Positions 8,109 to 14,825 of a stretch of DNA of 29,310 bases are shown here, in pieces; the first letter of the stretch is position 1, and each line of letters begins with the position of its first letter. The position numbers were made by a program, and so were the translations under genes. The stretch comes from Oscillospiraceae bacterium (GTDB lineage Bacteria > Bacillota > Clostridia > Oscillospirales > Acutalibacteraceae). The notes beneath the pieces are model-generated. The model was given only the letters and a program-made list of their open reading frames with translations, ran no database searches and was not told where the DNA came from. The stretch spans positions 1 through 29,310 of the forward strand of contig CADBUK010000008.1 in the NCBI GenBank assembly GCA_902797915.1, written 5' to 3'.

Positions 8109-10070
8109 ATGCCTACAATTAACATTCTGCCCAAGGAGGTTTACAGCCTTATTGCCGCGGGCGAGGTTGTTGAACGCCCTATGAGCGTTGTTAAGGAAAT
8201 GATTGAAAATTCAATAGACGCGGGCGCAAAGCACATCACGCTTGAAATCAAAAACGGCGGCACCACCTATATCCGCATAACTGACGACGGCTGCGGTATT
8301 CCGAGGCAGGAGGTTAAAAAGGTTTTTATTTCTCACGCCACGTCTAAAATAGAAACAAGCGCTGATTTGGAAGCGATTTCAACTCTCGGCTTCAGGGGCG
8401 AGGCTATGGCGTCAATCGCCGCGGTGGCGAAGGTTGAGCTTTTAACAAAAACCGCCGATGAGGCGGAGGGCACGCGCTATGAAATTGCGGCAGGGGAGGA
8501 AAAGGATTTTTCCCCCGCGGGCTGCCCGAACGGCACCACGATTGTTGTGCGCGATTTGTTTTTCAACGTTCCCGCCCGAATGAAGTTCCTCAAAAAAGAC
8601 GTAACCGAGGGCAATTCCGTTCAGGGCGTGGTTGACCGAATTGCGCTTTCCCACCCCGAAATTTCGTTTCGCTTTATCCGCGAGGGCAAGCAGGTGCTTG
8701 TTACCGCGGGCAACGGCGATTTAAAAAGCACGGTTTATTCCATCTTCGGCGGCGATTTTTCAAATTCGCTGTTACCCGTTGAGTATGAGTACGGCGGAAT
8801 GAAGCTTACGGGCTATGCCTCAAAACCGCACGAGGCGCGTAAAAACCGAGCAATGCAGTTCTTCTTTATTAACGGCAGGCTTGTTAAAAGCGCAACGGCT
8901 TGCGCGGCGCTGGAGCAGGCGTACAAGAATTCCATTATGGTAGGCAAATTCCCCGCCTGCGTGCTTAATATTGAAATGAATGCAAAGCTGGTTGACGTTA
9001 ACGTGCACCCCGCTAAAATTGAGGTTCGCTTCATTAACGAAAAGCCTGTTTTTGATTTGATATATTACGGCGTTAAAACCGCCATTGAAACAAAGAACAC
9101 CGTAAAGGACGCAAACGGCTTGTTTGCGGACGACGGCGGCAGGTTTAAGCCTGCACAGCAGAAAACCGCAAGGGTTGATTTCGGCGTTAAGCAGGAACCG
9201 CCCTCGCAGATGAAAATAAATTTCGGCGGCTTTACGCCACAGCCTAAACGGCAGAACAGCTGGAGCGCAGCCGCGCCGAAGCCGCAGGAGCATGTCAGGA
9301 AGGACAGCTACGGCAATCCCGAGGATTTTGTTATCAGGGACAAAACCTCGATTAAGGTTGACGGCGCGCAGGAGGACGAATATAAAATCGTTGCGCCGAT
9401 TAATTTTAAGGACGACCGAAAGCAAATCCCCGAAACGATGGTTCTCGGCAAGGCTGAAAAGCCCGAACCGCAGGTTATTGAGGAAAAGGACGAGGCGCCC
9501 GATTTTACAGTCGTAGGCGAGGCGTTTAACACCTACATAATCGTTGAGATTAAAAACGACCTGTTTTATATCGACAAGCACGCCGCGCACGAGCGAATGA
9601 ATTTTGAAAAGCTCAGGGCGGAGGCAGAGCAGGGCATTGCCTCGCAGGTGCTTCTTTCTCCCGCAACGGTTAAGCTGTCCGCGGAGGAGTATGACTGCGT
9701 GCTTGACAATCTTCCCCTGCTTGCAAAATGCGGCTTCGCGGCGGAGGATTTCGGCAATTCAACGGTTATCGTGCGTGAAATTCCCTCACTGCTCGGCGGT
9801 GCGGACGTTAAGGATTTAATCGTTGAAATTGCAGGAAAGCTGCTTGAGCATAAAACGGACATTGAGCCTGATAAAATGGACTGGATTTTCCATTCAGCCT
9901 CCTGCCGCGCGGCAGTAAAGGGCGGGGACTACACCTCCCCGCAGGAGAGGGAAATGTTTGTTAAAAAGCTGCTTTTAATGCCTGACATCCGTTACTGCCC
10001 CCACGGCAGACCCGTTATGGTCAGGGTTTCAAAATATGAGCTTGAAAAGCAATTCGGAAGAATTCAGTAA
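8109..10070 (+). CDS. mutL: DNA mismatch repair endonuclease MutL
   Basis: MutL couples mismatch detection to strand incision. The 653-residue protein has the GHKL ATPase motifs at the N-terminus: GEVVERPMSVVKEMIENSIDAG, DDGCGI and TLGFRGEAMASIA. A variable Pro/Lys/Gln-rich linker spans roughly 340-460. The C-terminal dimer domain has the metal-binding endonuclease motif DxHA(x)2E(x)4E as DKHAAHERMNFE from residue 489, together with SCRAAVKGGD and CPHGRP. This marks an incising MutL, as expected in an organism with no MutH. AGGGAGGTGAG just upstream fixes the ATG. The stop codon TAA is two bases before the chosen miaA start, so the two are probably translationally coupled. Confidence 0.98.
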   Translation: MPTINILPKEVYSLIAAGEVVERPMSVVKEMIENSIDAGAKHITLEIKNGGTTYIRITDDGCGIPRQEVKKVFISHATSKIETSADLEAISTLGFRGEAMASIAAVAKVELLTKTADEAEGTRYEIAAGEEKDFSPAGCPNGTTIVVRDLFFNVPARMKFLKKDVTEGNSVQGVVDRIALSHPEISFRFIREGKQVLVTAGNGDLKSTVYSIFGGDFSNSLLPVEYEYGGMKLTGYASKPHEARKNRAMQFFFINGRLVKSATACAALEQAYKNSIMVGKFPACVLNIEMNAKLVDVNVHPAKIEVRFINEKPVFDLIYYGVKTAIETKNTVKDANGLFADDGGRFKPAQQKTARVDFGVKQEPPSQMKINFGGFTPQPKRQNSWSAAAPKPQEHVRKDSYGNPEDFVIRDKTSIKVDGAQEDEYKIVAPINFKDDRKQIPETMVLGKAEKPEPQVIEEKDEAPDFTVVGEAFNTYIIVEIKNDLFYIDKHAAHERMNFEKLRAEAEQGIASQVLLSPATVKLSAEEYDCVLDNLPLLAKCGFAAEDFGNSTVIVREIPSLLGGADVKDLIVEIAGKLLEHKTDIEPDKMDWIFHSASCRAAVKGGDYTSPQEREMFVKKLLLMPDIRYCPHGRPVMVRVSKYELEKQFGRIQ

Positions 10071-10071
10071 T

Positions 10072-10989
10072 ATGAGTAAAACAAAATTAATCGTTGTTGC
10101 GGGGCCGACTGCAAGCGGCAAAACCGCACTTGCGATTGAGCTTGCCCGCCGCCTTTCAGGCGAGATAATTTCGGCGGACTCAATGCAGGTGTATAAAGGA
10201 ATGAGCGTTGCAACCGCCGCGCCGACGCAGGATGAGCTGGAGGCGGCGCCCCATCATCTTGTTGAATTTCTTGATAAAAGCGAAAGCTATTCCGTTTCGG
10301 ACTTCTGCGATTTGGCAAGGGAAAAAATTGATGAAATAACCGCGCGCGGCAAGCTGCCGATTATTGCGGGCGGCACGGGGCTTTTTATTGACAGCCTTGT
10401 TGATAACATCATTTTTACTCCCGCCAAGGCGGATGCAGAGCTTCGCACCCGCTTGCTTGAAAAAAGCGGGGAGGAGCTTTACGAGGAGCTGCTGTCCGTT
10501 GACCGTGAGGCAGCGCTCAAAATTCATAAAAACAACAAAACCCGCGTCGCCCGCGCGCTTGAAATTTATTATTCCTCGGGCGAAACAAAAACACAGCAAA
10601 ACATTAATTCAAGAAAAGAGGAAAGCCCTTACGACGTGCTGTATTTCGTAATCGGTTACAGGGACAGGGCGCTTCTTTACGACCGCATTAACCGTCGGGT
10701 TGACATTATGCTTGAAAACGGGCTGCTTGACGAGGCAAGGGAAAACCAAAACCGCCTCGGCACCGCCGCACAGGCAATCGGGCACAAGGAGCTTGCGCCG
10801 TATTTTGACGGCAGCTTGTCGCTTGACGAAGCGGTTGATAAACTGAAACAGGAAACCCGCCATTACGCAAAGCGGCAGATAACCTGGTTTAAACGCAGGC
10901 AGGGCGCTGTGTGGCTCTATGCGGACGAACTCGGAAACGCGCTTGCGGATGAGGCGGAGAAAATCAGCAGGGAATTTTTAAATGGCTAA
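10072..10989 (+). CDS. miaA: tRNA dimethylallyltransferase
   Basis: MiaA transfers dimethylallyl from DMAPP to N6 of A37 in tRNA, making the substrate of MiaB, which is encoded in the same operon. The P-loop GPTASGKT is at residues 11-18; ISADSMQVYKGM, GGTGLFIDSLV, IGHKEL and the C-terminal RHYAKRQITWFKR are all present. The frame stays open to an ATG at 10036 inside mutL, but ATG 10072 places the P-loop at the usual distance from the N-terminus and gives a normal 305 residues, so it is preferred. The stop overlaps the next gene by 8 nt. In many bacteria hfq follows miaA; here a HlyD-like gene does. Confidence 0.96.
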   Translation: MSKTKLIVVAGPTASGKTALAIELARRLSGEIISADSMQVYKGMSVATAAPTQDELEAAPHHLVEFLDKSESYSVSDFCDLAREKIDEITARGKLPIIAGGTGLFIDSLVDNIIFTPAKADAELRTRLLEKSGEELYEELLSVDREAALKIHKNNKTRVARALEIYYSSGETKTQQNINSRKEESPYDVLYFVIGYRDRALLYDRINRRVDIMLENGLLDEARENQNRLGTAAQAIGHKELAPYFDGSLSLDEAVDKLKQETRHYAKRQITWFKRRQGAVWLYADELGNALADEAEKISREFLNG

Positions 10990-12247
10990 AGAGCAAAAGG
11001 AAAAAGCAAAAAAACTTAATAAGCTTACAGCCTCGCAAAAGCAGAGTCTTGCAATCATTTTCTTTTTGGTGCTGATTGTGGTTTATATCGGCTCGCAGTG
11101 CTACAGCGTTATGAACGTGCGGCTGCAAACCCAGACCGCGCTGATTTCAACCGTTTACGAGGAGGTTGAGGCAACCGCGCTTGTTGTGCGCGACGAGCAT
11201 ATCGTTTCCCCGCAGGGCGGCAGCGTAAATGTGCCCTCTGTTTCAAACGGGGAAAAGGTTAAAAACGGCGGCGAGCTTGCAAAGGTTTTCGGCAGTGCGG
11301 AAAATGCGGCGGCTTACGCCGAGTATCTTGAGCTTGAGCAGGAGCTTGCTTACTACGCGCAGATGGAAAGTCAGGCGGTGGGACAGGTTACGGACGTTGA
11401 GTCGCTTGACGCGGACATTCTGCAGAACGTCAATTCTTATATCCGCGCAAACGCCGCAATGGATTTTCAGCAGTGCAAGGATTATTCCTCACAGCTTAAC
11501 GATAAATTTACAAGGCGGCAAATGCTTATAGGGCAGGATATTGATTTTGCTTCCATCGTAACGGAAATAACGTCCGAGATGGACGCAATCAACATTAATT
11601 CCTGTAAGCCCGTCGGCTATATCAGCGCGGACGCTTCGGGCATTTTCTCCGATTATACGGACGGACTTGAACAGGCGTATGACTTCAAGAACGTTGAGGA
11701 AATTACCCCCGAAATGCTTGAAGGGTATATTGAGGGCGCAAAGGACGCCGTTCCTACCGACGATATGGGCAAGCTTGTAACAAGCTTTGACTGGTATATG
11801 CTTGCGGTTGTTGAAAGGGAGGACGTTGCCGAGCTTAAAAACGGCGACAAGGTTGACGTCGCAATAAAGGGTACGGACAGGGTAATAACCTGCAAAATCG
11901 TAAGCGGCGCCGATACGGACCTTTCGGCTGACAAATCAGTGCTTATTCTGAAAAGCAGCGATATGAACAGCGATATCGCGTCTATGAGGGTTGAAAACAT
12001 CCAGATAAGAACAAAGGAATATACGGGCATTAAGGTTTCGCCGAATGCCGTTCACATCAAGGACGGCGAAAAGGGCGTTTACGCGCTCGTTTCCTCCGTG
12101 GTTGAGTGGCGCAAAGCCGACGTGCTTTACACAGGCAAGGATTACGTTGTGCTAAACTATTCAACAGAGGAAAGCGGCGGCATAAAGCTTTATGACGAAA
12201 TAATTATTAAGGGAAAGGAGCTGCACGATGGAAAAGTATATACTTGA
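10982..12247 (+). CDS. HlyD-like membrane-anchored adaptor protein
   Basis: A 421-residue protein with a basic Lys-rich N-terminus and one membrane helix (about 22-39, SLAIIFFLVLIVVYIGS), so most of it lies outside the membrane. After the helix comes a biotinyl-lipoyl-like half (VVRDEHIVSPQGGSVNV, then NGEKVKNGGELAKVF), a helical stretch (about 105-180), and a C-terminal beta region (KVSPNAVHIKDGEKGVYA) as in HlyD/MacA/RND adaptor proteins. Such proteins usually link an inner-membrane exporter to an outer channel, but no transporter is encoded here and the host appears monoderm. The start overlaps miaA by 8 nt and the end overlaps yggS by 20 nt, so it is tightly coupled to both. Its place ahead of yggS-sepF-divIVA suggests an envelope or division role, which is inference. 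Confidence 0.75.
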   Translation: MAKEQKEKAKKLNKLTASQKQSLAIIFFLVLIVVYIGSQCYSVMNVRLQTQTALISTVYEEVEATALVVRDEHIVSPQGGSVNVPSVSNGEKVKNGGELAKVFGSAENAAAYAEYLELEQELAYYAQMESQAVGQVTDVESLDADILQNVNSYIRANAAMDFQQCKDYSSQLNDKFTRRQMLIGQDIDFASIVTEITSEMDAININSCKPVGYISADASGIFSDYTDGLEQAYDFKNVEEITPEMLEGYIEGAKDAVPTDDMGKLVTSFDWYMLAVVEREDVAELKNGDKVDVAIKGTDRVITCKIVSGADTDLSADKSVLILKSSDMNSDIASMRVENIQIRTKEYTGIKVSPNAVHIKDGEKGVYALVSSVVEWRKADVLYTGKDYVVLNYSTEESGGIKLYDEIIIKGKELHDGKVYT

Positions 12248-12950
12248 TGAAGCAAGGCTGAAATCGGTTGAGGAAAACTATAAGCGCGTGCTCTCCTCGG
12301 TTAAAGAGGCGGCAGTTAAGGCAGGCAGGGACGAAAACTCCGTACGCCTGATGTGCGTAACAAAAACCGTTGAGCCGCCTTACATTAACAGGGCGCTTGA
12401 ACTCGGGGCTGATTTAATCGGCGAAAACAGGGTTCAGGAATATCTCGGCAAGCGGGATGAGTTAAAGCTTGACGGCGTTGAGCGCCACCTCATCGGGCAT
12501 CTGCAGACTAATAAGGTTAAACAGATTGCGGGCGAGGTTGATATGATTGAGTCCGTTTCCTCGGTTAAGCTTGCGAAGGAAATCTCTAAGGTGTGCACCG
12601 CAAAGGGCATTACGGCAAGCTGTCTTGCGGAGGTTAATATCGGCAAGGAGGAAAGTAAAAGCGGAATTTATATTGAGCAGCTTCACGAAACCCTGTGTGA
12701 AATCGCAGAGCTGCCGGGCATAAAAATTAAGGGGCTTATGACCATACCGCCGATTTGCGACGAAGCGCAGGCAAGGCGTTATTTTGCCGAGGTACGCGCG
12801 GCGTTTGACAGTATAGGCAGCAGCATAAGCAATGTTGAAATGAAAATACTCTCTATGGGAATGAGCGGCGATTACGAAGCCGCCATTGCCGAGGGTTCAA
12901 ATATAGTAAGAGTAGGCACCGCAATATTCGGGGCAAGAAAATATTTTTAG
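12228..12950 (+). CDS. yggS: YggS/YlmE-family pyridoxal-phosphate homeostasis protein
   Basis: YggS (PLPBP, YlmE in Bacillus) binds PLP and influences vitamin B6 and amino acid pools; no enzyme activity is established. At 240 residues it is the usual length. The PLP lysine is Lys46 (CVTKTVEP). Further hallmarks are GENRVQEYLGKRDEL, HLIGHLQTNKVKQI, LMTIPP and the phosphate-binding end LSMGMSGDYEAAIAEGSNIVRVG. The start is preceded by AAGGAG and lies inside the end of the upstream gene. It is followed after 11 nt by sepF, the conserved ylmE-ylmF order of Gram-positive division clusters. Confidence 0.95.
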   Translation: MEKYILDEARLKSVEENYKRVLSSVKEAAVKAGRDENSVRLMCVTKTVEPPYINRALELGADLIGENRVQEYLGKRDELKLDGVERHLIGHLQTNKVKQIAGEVDMIESVSSVKLAKEISKVCTAKGITASCLAEVNIGKEESKSGIYIEQLHETLCEIAELPGIKIKGLMTIPPICDEAQARRYFAEVRAAFDSIGSSISNVEMKILSMGMSGDYEAAIAEGSNIVRVGTAIFGARKYF

Positions 12951-12961
12951 GAGGAGAAGAA

Positions 12962-13480
12962 ATGAACTTTTGGGAAAAATTTACCGACGTGCTTCGTGAA
13001 GACGATGACGATGATTTTGACGATTTCTATAATGAAAACGACGGCGGGTATTCAATGCCGTCACCCGCTCCGAGCAGGGAGAGAAGGGAAAAGCCCGCAA
13101 GAAATATAAGAGTGCCCAAGGAGGAAAAAACGGAGCGCGTTCATCGCTCACGCCTTTCCGATAAGGACGACAATAAGGTTGTTAACATTCACACAACCGC
13201 TCAGCTTCAGGTTGTTATCTGCAATCCCGAAAGGTTTGATGAAGCGGCGTCAATTGCCGATAATCTTAACGACCGCAAAACAGTGCTTCTCAACCTTGAA
13301 AAAACAAACCGTGATATTGCCCGTCGTCTGCTGGATTTCCTCAGCGGCGTTGCTTACGCAAACAACGGGCAGATAAAAAGAGTTGCAAACAGCACATATA
13401 TCATTACACCGTACAACGTTGACGTTATGGGCGATTTGTTAGATGAGCTTGAAAGCAGCGGAATGATTACAAACTTTTAA
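12962..13480 (+). CDS. sepF: Cell division protein SepF
   Basis: SepF bundles FtsZ filaments and ties the Z ring to the membrane. The 172-residue protein has a short N-terminal amphipathic helix (MNFWEKFTDVL), a very acidic patch (DDDDDFDDFY), a basic linker rich in Arg/Lys/Pro to about residue 75, and the DUF552 core (VVNIHTTAQLQVVICNP...NLEKTNRDIARRLLDFLSG) that forms the FtsZ-binding dimer. AGGAGGAG precedes the ATG. In Bacillus ylmG and ylmH stand between sepF and divIVA; here divIVA follows after only 22 nt. Confidence 0.96.
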   Translation: MNFWEKFTDVLREDDDDDFDDFYNENDGGYSMPSPAPSRERREKPARNIRVPKEEKTERVHRSRLSDKDDNKVVNIHTTAQLQVVICNPERFDEAASIADNLNDRKTVLLNLEKTNRDIARRLLDFLSGVAYANNGQIKRVANSTYIITPYNVDVMGDLLDELESSGMITNF

Positions 13481-13502
13481 ATAATTAAGGGGAGAATAAA
13501 TT

Positions 13503-14786
13503 ATGATTACACCGAACCAGATTAAAGAAAAAACACTTTCAACCTCATCTCACGGCTACGACATTGATGAAACAAATGCGTTCATTGATGAAATTACGCA
13601 GTCCTACGAGGCTGTTTTTGAGGAGAACAAGGAGCTCTATCGCAAAATGGAAATCCTTGCCGCAAAAATTGAGGAATACAGAGCGGAGGAGGATTCCATT
13701 AAGGAAACTCTTTTAACCGCGCAGAAGGCGGCAAGCACCGTAAAATCCGAGGCAAAGGAAAAGGCTGACAATCTGCTTGCGGAAAGCGCGCAGACCGTTC
13801 AGCGCACCGTGCTTGAGGCAAAGGAAAAGGCTGAAAAGATTATTTCCGAGGCAAGAGAATTTGCTTCGGGCTTAACTAAGGAAAAAACCGAGGAAGCGGA
13901 CGCAATCGTTAAAAACGCAGAGGCTAAGGCTGACGAAACTCTCAGCACCGCAAAAAGCTCTGCGGCAGCGCTGCTTACCGAGGTTAAGGAAAAAACTCAG
14001 GAGCTTGTTGACAAGTCAAACAAGGAAAGGGAATACAACGAAGGCCTTGTTTCAAAGCTCAAAGAGGAATCCACGGCGTTCAAGGCAAGCCTTGTTGCGC
14101 TTTACAACGCTCAGCTTGAAAAGCTGCAGCAGATGATGGACGGCACTGAGGACGCTTCAATTGCCAAAACCGCGCAGAGCATTGACGAAGCGCAGGCACA
14201 GCTTGACGATTTGCTCGGCAGCCTTGCAAATTCTTCCGAGGAGGAGATTGCAGAGTTTATTGAGGCTGTTGACGATGCAAACGCCGCTGAAAGCGAGGCT
14301 GATTTTGAGCCGATTGAGGACGACGAACCTGAGGCGGATATAGTTATCGCGGGCGACGCTGATTTTGAACTGACAGAGCAGGAGCTTGAGGACGGCGGCT
14401 TTGAGGAAGAAAGCGCTGAAACTCAGGAGGCTGAGGAGGAAGAGCCGCCTAAGGAGCAAATCCGTTTCGGCGATGAAACCGCACCTGCGCAGGAGGTTCC
14501 CGCAGCAGAGGAAATCCGCTTTACAAAGGCTGACGTTGATTCTGCAGTAAACGCTTTTTCACAGGAAACGATTACCCCGATTTCAGACGAAGCGCCGATT
14601 GCAGAGATTGACGAGGAGCCCGAGCTTGAGAAAGTTGAGGAGGAAAAGCTTCCCTTTGAAAACTTCTTTAACGTAAAGGCGGAAACGGAGAGAACGGACG
14701 AGGTTATCAGCCTTATTCCCCCCGAGGATGACGACGATGACGACGACCTTAAATTCCGCGGCTTCTTCAAGAAAAAGAAGAAATAA
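13503..14786 (+). CDS. divIVA: DivIVA-domain protein with long acidic tail
   Basis: DivIVA binds curved membrane at poles and septa and recruits partner proteins. The first 60 residues match the family (ITPNQIKEKTL...HGYDIDETNAFIDEI). A long Ala/Lys/Glu-rich coiled coil runs to about 215 with EAKEKA-type repeats. The last 200 residues are highly acidic and contain two similar EQIRFGDE / EEIRFTKAD patches (about 318-325 and 337-344), a run of eight acidic residues near 408-415, and a basic end LKFRGFFKKKKK. At 427 residues it is far longer than Bacillus DivIVA (about 164), nearer in size to expanded Clostridia or Wag31-type forms. AAGGGGAG at 13487-13494 supports the start. ileS follows after 39 nt. 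Confidence 0.92.
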   Translation: MITPNQIKEKTLSTSSHGYDIDETNAFIDEITQSYEAVFEENKELYRKMEILAAKIEEYRAEEDSIKETLLTAQKAASTVKSEAKEKADNLLAESAQTVQRTVLEAKEKAEKIISEAREFASGLTKEKTEEADAIVKNAEAKADETLSTAKSSAAALLTEVKEKTQELVDKSNKEREYNEGLVSKLKEESTAFKASLVALYNAQLEKLQQMMDGTEDASIAKTAQSIDEAQAQLDDLLGSLANSSEEEIAEFIEAVDDANAAESEADFEPIEDDEPEADIVIAGDADFELTEQELEDGGFEEESAETQEAEEEEPPKEQIRFGDETAPAQEVPAAEEIRFTKADVDSAVNAFSQETITPISDEAPIAEIDEEPELEKVEEEKLPFENFFNVKAETERTDEVISLIPPEDDDDDDDLKFRGFFKKKKK

Positions 14787-14825
14787 ATCTGACAAACTAT
14801 AAACTTACATAAGGCGAGGATTAAA

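Noticed and set aside
8820..9590. 256-codon minus-strand frame opposite mutL
   Set aside because: Shadow of mutL; no supporting ribosome binding site or motif.
10036..10071. Extended miaA start inside mutL
   Set aside because: ATG 10072 gives the usual distance to the P-loop; the extra 12 residues have no family support.
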